Shown: piece after piece, positions 1-8,000 of the stretch
How positions within the stretch are numbered: position 1 is the first letter of the stretch
How the letters are laid out: every line of letters begins with the position of its first letter
Virus record (IMG/VR): IMGVR_UViG_3300032046_004681
Span: 1 to 33,567 of that record
DNA length: 33,567 nucleotides
Reading direction: 5' to 3' (one strand)
Origin: a virus
The notes under the pieces: model-generated
The model's database searches: none
Told to the model about the DNA's origin: nothing
Seen by the model: only the letters and a program-made list of their open reading frames with translations
Translations under genes and position numbers: made by a program

Positions 1-1682
1 ATATCCTCTGTTGACAACCTTGGTAGTATTCGTATATACGAAAGTTTCTGTATACTATCGATGAATCCTATCTTTATCAATTCATCTTTTGTTTCTGTAT
101 CTTCAAAAGATCCTCTAATCGCTCGTAAAGTTACGGTATAGACTCCTGCACTGTCATATGTATGTACCGGATTTTGTTCTGTAGATGTGTCACTGTCTCC
201 AAAATCCCAGGCCCAACTCGTAGGCGTACCTAAAGAGATATCCGTAAAAGATACTGTTAGGCTATCCACTCCTACTACAGGGGTAGCGGTAAAGTCAGCT
301 ACCATATTTACTGTGATGTAATTGGTTCTTGTTTTTGTTGAGGCTCCGCTATTAACGGATAAAACTACAGTGTACACTCCTGCTACAGTATATGTGTGAG
401 TTGGATTTTGTAAAGTAGACGTACCTCCATCACCAAAAGTCCAATTCCACGAGGTAGGAGACCCTAAAGATTGATCGGTGAAAATGACAAGTGAACCAGC
501 GTTAACTGTAGTGGGAGTAGCTGAAAAATCAGCCACCATATTTACTGTGATATAGTTTGTTTTAGTCTTGGTAGCTGCACCACTATTCACAGACAACGTG
601 ACAGTATACGTACCAGCGACAGTATATATATGAGTTGGGTTTTGTAGAGTAGATGTCCCACCGTCACCGAAATCCCAATCCCACGACGTAGCGCCAGTAG
701 ATAAGTCAGTGAAATTAACCGTTAATGAAGCATCGCCGGAAAGTGGCGTCGCCGAGAAATCAGCTGCTACTGTTGGTGCGCCCCATACCGATAAATATGG
801 GCCAGATGATTCGTTGACAAAGATTAAGTCATTTCTTCCAGCTACACGCGCATCATAGTAAGTGCCGGTATAAGTAATGGAATCAAGGACCGTACAAGGG
901 TTAGTCGTTATGTCTATCTTTTCAACTTTAGGTGTTCCACTTACGTTGGAAACAAGATATAAGTATGTCCCATCATAATCAAGGTTTACTCCGCCATAGT
1001 CCATGTATCTATTAGTAACAGCTCCATTAGCATATAAAAAACCGCCAAGGGTATAGAATTTTACACTTCTCTTACTAAATAGTTTCGTACCTCCCCCACC
1101 GAAACTCATACTTATACTACCAGGTGTAGGTCCTGGGTTTACAGTAGCAGCTCCAAGATATCCAGCATCCGAAACTTGATATGTACCTCCTGTAAAGGAG
1201 CCATACATCATTTGATGAGGTGTGAAATGAACGAATAATCCAAATGGATTTGGAGTAAAAGTCCCATAGTACGTAAAACTACCGCTAAACGTAAATAACA
1301 TCATATGACCGTATGGGTAGGAATCAGCAGAATTTATTACAATCTGTGTCCCTCCCCATTGCACTGCCATAGCCGATATACTACTGCTATAAGGAATAGC
1401 TACTGATCCTACTTCTGCAAATACAGATCCATTGAACGTGTATGCTTTTAGGTTCGATCCAACTATCCTAAAAAGGTATGTACCGTTGTAGTATATTGAT
1501 CGATTACCATAAATTGAAACTGAGGGTACCAGATAACTCGTTATTAAAGATAGGGTCGAACCTGTCCATTGGTAGGCATACATACCAGTAGAAGGGTCAT
1601 CTATGATGACATACCCGGAGTTGTCTACAACAATATCCCCAGGTGGATATAGAACAGAATCAAAGAGTTTTGTTAACGCCAT
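1..1682 (-). CDS. PKD-repeat fibre-like protein with propeller-like head (3' end beyond window)
   Basis: The frame is open from the ATG at 1682 to the window edge (560 codons, no stop), so the C-terminus is missing. Residues 1 to about 300 are Gly/Tyr/Ser-rich and recur in short beta motifs: YTFNG at 81, FTFSG at 130, FYTLGG at 209, and an xGTYL motif at about 65 and 236. This looks like a beta-propeller or similar repeat fold (inference). Residues 306-539 hold three PKD domains with an exact 78-residue period, each with the W-x-W-x-FGD core and an NPTH or NPVH-TY strand. PKD domains are Ig-like adhesion or spacer modules in surface proteins and phage fibres. The ATG overlaps the end of the glycosyltransferase gene by 10 bases, implying translational coupling. 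An AGGTGGGG stretch upstream can serve as ribosome binding site. Likely role: peripheral tail fibre or receptor-binding protein. GC looks lower here (33-40% in sampled lines) than in the wedge genes. Confidence 0.85.
   Translation of the reverse strand, partial: MALTKLFDSVLYPPGDIVVDNSGYVIIDDPSTGMYAYQWTGSTLSLITSYLVPSVSIYGNRSIYYNGTYLFRIVGSNLKAYTFNGSVFAEVGSVAIPYSSSISAMAVQWGGTQIVINSADSYPYGHMMLFTFSGSFTYYGTFTPNPFGLFVHFTPHQMMYGSFTGGTYQVSDAGYLGAATVNPGPTPGSISMSFGGGGTKLFSKRSVKFYTLGGFLYANGAVTNRYMDYGGVNLDYDGTYLYLVSNVSGTPKVEKIDITTNPCTVLDSITYTGTYYDARVAGRNDLIFVNESSGPYLSVWGAPTVAADFSATPLSGDASLTVNFTDLSTGATSWDWDFGDGGTSTLQNPTHIYTVAGTYTVTLSVNSGAATKTKTNYITVNMVADFSATPTTVNAGSLVIFTDQSLGSPTSWNWTFGDGGTSTLQNPTHTYTVAGVYTVVLSVNSGASTKTRTNYITVNMVADFTATPVVGVDSLTVSFTDISLGTPTSWAWDFGDSDTSTEQNPVHTYDSAGVYTVTLRAIRGSFEDTETKDELIKIGFIDSIQKLSYIRILPRLSTED
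66..767 (-). repeat. Three tandem PKD repeats, 234-base period
   Basis: Units at about 534-767, 300-533 and 66-299 each encode 78 residues. The first two are nearly identical in protein over their last 50 residues (44 of 50) but differ at many synonymous positions. A perfect 17-base match spans the linker encoding ITVNMV. The third unit is more diverged, with FGDSDTS in place of FGDGGTS. Confidence 0.9.
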
Positions 1683-2263
1683 GAATCACACCCCACCTGC
1701 ACATCTTCTCCTTCAATCCAAGTCATCCACGGTTTACGATTCTTTTCAACCATGACAGGATCGGTATAGTACTTCATCAAAGTTTCTGGAGCAATTGGCT
1801 TTATCCTATCGGCGCTTAGTCGGTAATGAATATAACAGTCATCTGGAAAAATACAGTGAGCCTCCGGTAAATACCCCGCTCTCACTATTTTCTTTATTGC
1901 GTCGCAGCAACCATTCGTTCCTATTATGAAATTACCAGCAAGATACGGTTTTCCCGGCGACATTTCAGGTATGTAATTCAAATACACGTCCGTATCCAGA
2001 TACAGTAGATTCGAAATATAAGACGCTTTTCTCCACCTCAACGGATCGCCTATTCTTGCAAAGGTTAGAACAGGACCATAATCCATATTCCATATGGGCT
2101 CATCGAAATACTGTTGTAGCTCCTCATTTTGCATCAGTTCAAACTCATGCCCATCCTCAGTAGCTATCTTATATGCCTGAGCTATGCACTCCATCCTTTT
2201 ACTTCTTGCAGGATCGGGGTAGGCTTTTACATGGGCATCGATCATTAGAATATGTAATTTCAT
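1673..2263 (-). CDS. Small glycosyltransferase (DxD type) in the tail fibre cluster
   Basis: This 196-residue protein has a DxD metal/nucleotide-sugar motif (D90-T-D92) in the context ASYISNLLYLDTDVYL. That resembles the 'sugar-binding region containing DXD' (GT32-like / capsular polysaccharide synthesis) transferases, preceded by the usual RWRKAS helix. A Gly-Asn-Phe-Ile-Ile-Gly stretch follows at about 110-115. No signal peptide or membrane segment is seen, so it should be cytosolic. It is shorter than typical GT32 enzymes (about 250-300 residues), but nothing looks broken. The start at 2263 has a good AAGGA site 7 bases upstream, and the stop overlaps the next fibre gene. Lying between PKD fibre genes, it might glycosylate a virion protein or host surface sugar; the acceptor cannot be read from sequence. 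Family call fairly confident, substrate unknown. Confidence 0.75.
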   Translation of the reverse strand: MKLHILMIDAHVKAYPDPARSKRMECIAQAYKIATEDGHEFELMQNEELQQYFDEPIWNMDYGPVLTFARIGDPLRWRKASYISNLLYLDTDVYLNYIPEMSPGKPYLAGNFIIGTNGCCDAIKKIVRAGYLPEAHCIFPDDCYIHYRLSADRIKPIAPETLMKYYTDPVMVEKNRKPWMTWIEGEDVQVGCDSWR

Positions 2264-2270
2264 AAAACCA

Positions 2271-2275
2271 TCCTT
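2271..2275 (-). promoter_or_regulatory. Ribosome binding site of the glycosyltransferase
   Basis: AAGGA on the minus strand, 7 bases before the ATG at 2263, in a 42-base gap. It is one of the clearer sites in this cluster. Confidence 0.6.
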
Positions 2276-2305
2276 AGCAGGTCACTAAAACATTCATGAA
2301 ATTTT

Positions 2306-2761
2306 TTATAAATTAACCTGCACAGTCATCTTAACAGAATAGTTACCGGGTATCCGATAAATATGCGTAGGACTCCTACTCGTAGATGTCTCCCCATCTC
2401 CAAAATCCCATACCCACTCATCAGGGGATATATTGATACTCGTGTCAGTAAAAACAACAGGCATAGGTGGAGTGCCTGATCTAGGCACTCCACTAAATTC
2501 TAAACTATACGGAGAAACAGTCACATATCCTGTCTTTGTCTCCGTATCAGATCCTACACCATCCGTCACCGTCAAACTAACCGTGTAGATCCCTGATCGC
2601 ATGTAATAATGCCTGGGATTCTGAGAGTGTATAACAGACGTCCCATCACCAAAATCCCATGCCCATCCAGTCACCCCTCCTGTGCTCAAATCTGTAAATT
2701 GAGTCACCAAGGGAATAGCCCCTGTAATCGGAGTACCTGAAAAATCTGCGTGTATAGCCAT
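2306..2761 (-). CDS. Two-PKD-domain fibre-like protein
   Basis: I place the start at the ATG at 2761 (151 residues, MAIHADF...) because an AGG-T-AGG ribosome site lies 6 bases upstream. A TTG six codons earlier overlaps the previous stop and has no nearby site. The protein is almost entirely two PKD domains, residues about 4-83 (WAWDFGDGTS core) and 84-149 (WVWDFGDGETS core). Between them sits a linker of the SDTETKTGYVTV kind common in multi-PKD surface proteins. No catalytic motif, signal peptide or membrane segment is visible. The start resembles the internal repeat starts of the gene at 1-1682, so it may be a detached piece of a longer PKD array. Likely a structural or adhesive component of the tail periphery; role inferred from domains and context. 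Confidence 0.82.
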   Translation of the reverse strand: MAIHADFSGTPITGAIPLVTQFTDLSTGGVTGWAWDFGDGTSVIHSQNPRHYYMRSGIYTVSLTVTDGVGSDTETKTGYVTVSPYSLEFSGVPRSGTPPMPVVFTDTSINISPDEWVWDFGDGETSTSRSPTHIYRIPGNYSVKMTVQVNL

Positions 2762-2767
2762 CGTGAT

Positions 2768-2774
2768 CCTACCT
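2768..2774 (-). promoter_or_regulatory. Ribosome binding site that fixes the start at 2761
   Basis: Minus-strand AGGTAGG ends 6 bases before the ATG at 2761 and overlaps the TGA of the upstream gene (2776-2778) closely. It supports the ATG over the TTG at 2779. Confidence 0.55.
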
Positions 2775-2775
2775 A

Positions 2776-3267
2776 TCAAACATCAGACAGATAAGCTCTC
2801 AAAGAAACAGTGTACTTCCCTACTAACGGATACACATGAGTAGGATCCCCTACCATCCCCGTAAAACCATCCCCAAAATCCCAAATAGCTCCAGTGAAAT
2901 GGCACCCAGACGGAGCTACGCTCTGCTCTGTGAAATGTACCACTAACGGAGCCGTACTCCTCACAGTATCCGCCGAAAAATCTAGCTTACCAAATCGAAG
3001 CTCATAAAACGGAGATACATATGATCCAGACGAGTCAGACACCGTAAGAACGACCCTGTAGATACCATACGAAGAATACGTATGAAGAGGCTCCCTGATA
3101 TCACTCGTACTCCCGTCCCCAAAATCCCAATGAAACGCTGTAGGATTCCCACTGGATACATCAACACTGAACTGTACGGAAACAGGTACGATATACATGA
3201 ATACACCGGACACTCCACACTGCCCAGTCTCACCTTGTTTATATAGCTGTATGTCCGCGGTGACCAT
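2776..3267 (-). CDS. Two-PKD-domain fibre-like protein
   Basis: A 163-residue protein with two PKD domains: about 1-92 (core FHWDFGDGST at 45-54) and 93-163 (core IWDFGDGFT at 128-136). The first has an extra Gly/Cys-containing stretch (about 10-25) not seen in neighbouring repeats. The ATG at 3267 is preceded by a GAGG site 9 bases away, inside the end of the upstream gene. The TAA at 3271-3273 that ends the upstream gene lies in the same reading frame as this gene, with only one codon between stop and ATG. The two ORFs therefore differ from one continuous protein by a single stop codon. No other domain is present. Probably a small structural subunit or a fragment of a larger PKD fibre. Confidence 0.8.
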   Translation of the reverse strand: MVTADIQLYKQGETGQCGVSGVFMYIVPVSVQFSVDVSSGNPTAFHWDFGDGSTSDIREPLHTYSSYGIYRVVLTVSDSSGSYVSPFYELRFGKLDFSADTVRSTAPLVVHFTEQSVAPSGCHFTGAIWDFGDGFTGMVGDPTHVYPLVGKYTVSLRAYLSDV

Positions 3268-3270
3268 GAC

Positions 3271-3930
3271 TTAAGTCCTCATGTCCAGGTACCCAGCTTT
3301 GCCTCGAGTACCCCTATGATAATCATATAAATCTCTCGATACAGACCACACCATCAGCTCGTCTATCTTCATAGTACTCTGAGCCGCTATCTCAGTCTTT
3401 GTCATCAAAGGTATAACCGGAGAGGTATTATATGATTTTGTACGCACAATCTCCCGATAATTACCCATATATGATCCCCAGTACATCTTCTCAGTCACAG
3501 GATCAAATTGTACCAAAGACCACTGCTTTATACCTATGACCGCATCCGAAGACCTGTATATGTACTGAGGAGTCTCAAAAACCAAATGAAACTGAGAATC
3601 TACGTAAAATCTCCAGTATGCCCCCGAAGACGCCTCAAAAGTCTGCATAATGACAAAACTAGGTGTAGGTACCACATCATTTACTATGATGTAGTCTACC
3701 TTGGTCTCACTATCCTGATCTACACTATCCCTGACTATCAATGTAACCGTGTACTTACCAGGTGCCGTATACGTGTGCTTCACTGAGGTATCATTACCAT
3801 CTACTACAGTACCATCCCCCAATACCCATGTCCGACCAGTAATAGTCCCCACAGAAACATCCGTGAACGTGACCGTATTGAACCTATCCGCGGCCCTATT
3901 AGATACTGTGAAATCAGCTGTGACGGACAT
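3271..3930 (-). CDS. PKD domain plus C-terminal half of a LamG-like domain
   Basis: A 219-residue protein. Residues 1-85 form a PKD domain with a slightly degenerate core (WVLGDGT at 35-41, HTYTAPGKYTVTL at 52-64). Residues 90-209 look like the second half of a LamG/concanavalin-like jelly roll: a beta-rich stretch, QWSLVQFD at 136-143, a YWGSY strand, then MKIDELMVWSVSRDLYDY (about 187-204). That last stretch matches the 'IDE-lrIwn-raLs' end of LamG_3 domains. The first half of such a domain is absent here but is found in the upstream gene at 3939-5051. The upstream TAG lies 8 bases before this ATG, in a different frame (this gene is in the -1 frame). The ribosome site is weak (TAGG), so coupling with the upstream gene is likely. 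Probable carbohydrate-binding fibre component. Confidence 0.8.
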   Translation of the reverse strand: MSVTADFTVSNRAADRFNTVTFTDVSVGTITGRTWVLGDGTVVDGNDTSVKHTYTAPGKYTVTLIVRDSVDQDSETKVDYIIVNDVVPTPSFVIMQTFEASSGAYWRFYVDSQFHLVFETPQYIYRSSDAVIGIKQWSLVQFDPVTEKMYWGSYMGNYREIVRTKSYNTSPVIPLMTKTEIAAQSTMKIDELMVWSVSRDLYDYHRGTRGKAGYLDMRT

Positions 3931-3938
3931 AGAAAAAC

Positions 3939-5051
3939 CTAAATAGTGATGCTTTTGACACGCTCAGACGTACCAGCTGCATTAGATGCTATGAGAGTAA
4001 TCAAATACGTACCGTGTGAGGAAAACGTATACGTCACGTCCCTAGAATGAATTTTCTCCCCACCCGAACCAAAATCCCACTCCCATGCCGTAGGAACCAT
4101 CGTAGACGTATCCGTGAACGTCACCCGCAACGAATTCACAGTATAAGAAAAATCTGCTATAGGAGGGACGTCCAAACGTATCCACGCCTGTACAGACCCT
4201 GTAAATCCTATAAATTTACTGTTTGTGTACGCCGACAGTCCGCCTCTATACGTCACAGAGTGACACCTATCTACTATACCATCCTCTACCACGAAAGAGG
4301 ATTGATCCTGAGACATGAAAAATATCCCAGTATCTCCAAGCCCTACTCCCGTATATCCTACCCCAGTATATCCCGAACCGGTAGCACCCCACCCCAAATC
4401 CCTCTCAAAAACAGCATAGTCCAACAAACTGATGTCATCTGTCTTGAATTTGCTGTAAAACAAGAGGTCAGTAGATGGGTAGTATCCCGTAGTGCCCTGC
4501 AGACCCATGGCCCCTACCGAACCCACTCCAGTGATCCCCTGAGAGCCCGTATATCCTATCAGGCCATCTATACCAGTCTCTCCTACACTACCTGTGTACC
4601 CATTGAGACCAGTATCTCCTACAGGGCCCTGAGTACCTCTATCTCCCTGCTCGAAATCTTGAGTGATAGAGAACGTAGACATTTTCGAGTACTGATTTAT
4701 CACCAGCACATCGAAACTACCGTAAGATTCCTGTATAATGAACTGAGCTATAGGCAGATAATTAGAAATAGCATCAGCTGTAACGTCCTGGATGAACGAT
4801 TCCGACTTTTTAACGAGATCAAAAACGAACGCGCCATCATCCACGTTATAGTAGGTATTGACAGCAGCATATTTACCTTTATCCTCTGGTAGAGTGAAAA
4901 AGGTCTGATCGCGTAGAGGTATGATCAGACTGCTGATGTTCAGGATCTGACCATTATACAGCACAGAGCCAAAGTCTACCGCGTAATCTGTGAGCCTTTG
5001 GATCCCCGTAGCCGTGCCGTGTACCTCATATATGAAATTTGAATTTTCCAT
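3939..5051 (-). CDS. Tail fibre-like protein: collagen-like repeats, N-terminal half of LamG, PKD
   Basis: A 370-residue protein. Residues 1-130 are an attachment-type beta domain (FGSVLYNGQILN..., FFTLPEDKGKYAAVN). Residues 136-189 are collagen-like Gly-X-Y triplets rich in GYTG/GDT with one imperfect triplet; a shorter Gly-rich stretch lies at 222-242. Residues 193-295 resemble the first half of a LamG_3 domain, from LLFYSKF to GSVQAWIRLD. At that point, where the LamG should continue, a PKD domain begins (298-370; core WEWDFGSGGE, slightly degenerate) and the protein ends. Collagen-like stalks trimerise and are typical of phage fibres. No Shine-Dalgarno site is visible: only three bases separate the upstream TAG from this ATG, so initiation probably depends on coupling. 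Likely a trimeric fibre mounted on the wedge protein encoded just upstream. Confidence 0.82.
   Translation of the reverse strand: MENSNFIYEVHGTATGIQRLTDYAVDFGSVLYNGQILNISSLIIPLRDQTFFTLPEDKGKYAAVNTYYNVDDGAFVFDLVKKSESFIQDVTADAISNYLPIAQFIIQESYGSFDVLVINQYSKMSTFSITQDFEQGDRGTQGPVGDTGLNGYTGSVGETGIDGLIGYTGSQGITGVGSVGAMGLQGTTGYYPSTDLLFYSKFKTDDISLLDYAVFERDLGWGATGSGYTGVGYTGVGLGDTGIFFMSQDQSSFVVEDGIVDRCHSVTYRGGLSAYTNSKFIGFTGSVQAWIRLDVPPIADFSYTVNSLRVTFTDTSTMVPTAWEWDFGSGGEKIHSRDVTYTFSSHGTYLITLIASNAAGTSERVKSITI
4485..4646 (-). repeat. Collagen-like Gly-X-Y repeat region
   Basis: About 18 triplets beginning GDRGTQGPVGDTG, with one two-residue break near GITGV. Proline is scarce and threonine common in the third position, as in many phage collagen-like stalks, which need no hydroxyproline. 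Confidence 0.88.
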
Positions 5052-5054
5052 GTG

Positions 5055-8000
5055 CTATTTGCGCAAAAGAGGTTTGTTCACCAGCCGATAAACAGAGATA
5101 GCTGTCTCTGCATCCTCGATATATCCAGGTTTATACTCAGCATCATTATCTTCGAAAAACCCTGTCTTGTTCTCTAAACGAGCTTTGTAGACTTTACTGA
5201 AAATCAGCAGCACCAACTCTCCCCTCATAATAGGATAGGTGATATCAGATCTCACCCGGGCTATCATCGGTACGAATACCTTTCTGGGAGTACCCTGTGT
5301 AACATTCTCAGCTTGGGCGATGACATCCACAGAGCACGATGAGTAATACGGCCTACCTACTTTGTCTCCGACATTATTGGGGCTGGATAACTCTATATCC
5401 TCCCCTATATACTGAGACAGTATGCCTGGCATCCTCACAAACCCGGTATTCACGCTGAAATTACTGAAATCTAGGTCATCTATATTGGAGAATACATTAT
5501 CGTTATTCACGGAGTCATCATTGACTGCTATATGCTCCGCGGGGACCTCATAAGGCTCCCCAAACACCACGCTACTGGCTCCCGTACCTAAATTCGTGAT
5601 AAATACCTGCTCTGACATGTTGACCACTTCTAGAGTCAGAGTGCCAGGTAGATTGCCTATGGTCTGATACGGGATGTACTTGTAGAAAGCCGTAGCTACC
5701 GATGTGCCAATAATAGCCGGTAGAGTAGCCAGCTTAACCAGCATGGGTATGAGGATGATACCCCCATTCAGAGCTTTACGAGGATCCATAGTAATCGTCA
5801 CAGCCGTAGTACCCAAACCCGTCACGGACGCTATAGGAGCCATCGTAAAATACTGATTCTGAGGCGGCAGAGAGGATGCCTGATACCACAAATAGGGCTG
5901 TCTCGCCGTCTCTTTAGTCTCACAAGATATGATCCCCAGCACCGTACCGTTTACCAGACCAGCTATCGTCGTGCTATTCAGATCGATAGTGACCGAGGTA
6001 GTCACCGTAGACCCAAGAGTAACGGGATACAGCACTCCCACATACATCCCACTCACAGATTTCGAGGCCACACTGAAATTAGATGTAAAAGACGTCCGTA
6101 GCGCATCCTGATTCTCACCAGTACTGGATACAGTGATACCCGTATCTATAGTAGTACCCCCGAGCACGCTACCCGGCACACACGCCTCGAGTGTCACATC
6201 TACAATAGCTTTCGCAGGGATGGTGAAAGCCTCATCCAGATATACCACTATGTTGTCTTTATCTAGGGCCGCATCTACGACCTCACGATCACGCAGAGCT
6301 AGGTCCCCTGCAAAATCCGTAGATATCTTATATGAGGCTCCAGTAACATTGTGTACCGATCGTACCCCGTATATCGCATATCCATTCAAATTTTTAGGTA
6401 TCCGTATCACGTTGGTAGACTCTGTAGTCTGCATATAATAATGATACTCTACCAGGGAGCCTCTAAACTGCTGCCCCTCGTATCTTCTAAAACTCTTCTG
6501 ATAATCAGGATCCGTCGACGCCGTGTGCCCTATAATCTCATATAGAGTCTGATCCTGCACGTTATCCAGCACTACTTTAGCCGAGTACAGCGTAGTGTAG
6601 TCTGTATACCCAGGTACGTTCTCAGTGAGAGTGTCCAACACCCTACTATCGCCCCTGGCGTCTATACCATTGAAATAGTACGTCGTATTGATATTTGTGG
6701 GGTCCGCCTGATACTTTACTGAGATAGGAGTCTTGGGCACCCTGGACAGTCCCTCACGAGAATAGTCCAGATAGTACGCAGTAACCTGATACTGTACATT
6801 GGTCAGGGTCCCACCCGCAGGGGTGAAATCATTCGCTATATGGAATATCACGGTATCGGTACCCATCCCCTCCCACGTACCACGTACCGGCTCACTAGAC
6901 ACGACTCCATTCCTCACTACAAAAGCGCTATAGTATGACAGATCATTTTCATACAGACCGTTATCTATAGGCCCGAATGTCATCTCCGCAGTAGTGATCT
7001 GTATGTTAGGATCTATCAGTTTCTGGTCCTGAGTGAGCACTGCCGAAGAAGATACTCCCCCTCGTACCAGATTCGTGATATCACTCGTACCCGTATACTG
7101 ATCAGACATCAAAATAGAGGTACCATATTGCAGCCCTTTTTGATCTTTGTCACTCAGATTAGTTCTGAGGTTATTAAACAGGAGCTTTTCAACATTCTTC
7201 TGTAATAGATAGCTGTATGACTGTACTACTATCTGACGACGTAGATCAGTGATATCCTCATCCACTATCTGCTCATAGGTCAGCCCATCAGGTCGAATAG
7301 CATTCAGATCAAAATAAGTAGATCCATTGATGTTGTTATTCACGTCAAACGCGCCAGAGTTCCGTCTGGATACGAAAAACATAGGGATAGCCCAGCTATA
7401 CCCATCATAGGTATTCCGGCAGCGTGCACGCCATAGCCCATAGTCCCCTGTATCGGATCCCATGTTCTCATAGACATAGTTTCCTGCTGCCGTGGTACTC
7501 GTGTTCGCTCCCTGACTATAGACATACTCATGCCCGAGTCCAGACTCAGGATGCTGAAAAGGATCCACTCCATCCGCTATCCTGATACGATACTGTATCT
7601 GTACCCTCTTTGTAGTCTCTACTCCCACCTGGGGATTTATGATGTCATCAGTGAGATACTCTTCAGCCTCAGATAGCACATTACCCTCAGGGAATATCCG
7701 ACCTTGTACCTTGGTGATTAGATCCGTACTCTGTACCTCTGTCGGGGGCAACAATGCTCCGTTGTATCTTACGATAGTCCCCTCATCCCCCAAAAACCAT
7801 CCTTTGACGTCTGAAACGAAAAAGAGATCCTTTAGATCATATCCTACACCCAGACCCAAAATCTCCCATTTAGACCCACTATTACTGCTGACCAGGGCCA
7901 CTCCATTGTCCCCCGCTATCCAGGCTTTATCCTCTACCGAGAAAGATAGCTGTGCGGGACTCATGCTAGAGAAAGACCCTGACGAGGGCCTAAAATCAGA

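Noticed and set aside
2301-2310. TATAAAAAAT on the minus strand, resembling a T4-type late promoter or a -10 box before the glycosyltransferase
   Set aside because: It overlaps the stop of the upstream gene, no second element is recognisable, and AT-rich matches are expected here by chance.
2306-2779. TTG start at 2779 for the two-PKD protein, TTG at 9500 for the wedge protein and GTG at 14659 for the unknown protein
   Set aside because: In each case an ATG a few codons later has a correctly spaced Shine-Dalgarno site, while the alternative start overlaps or abuts the upstream stop or the site itself.
3939-3962. Possible -1 programmed frameshift joining the 370- and 219-residue PKD/LamG proteins
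   Set aside because: The downstream frame is -1 and open upstream of its ATG, but the bases near the stop (GTC AAA AGC) do not form a good slippery heptamer and no strong stem-loop is evident. The 219-residue gene has its own ATG.
7340-7573. Minus-strand 77-codon frame inside the wedge gene (similar cases at 18290-18523, 21659-21853 and 2982-3233)
   Set aside because: Completely contained in a strongly supported gene in another frame, with no clear ribosome site or protein pattern.
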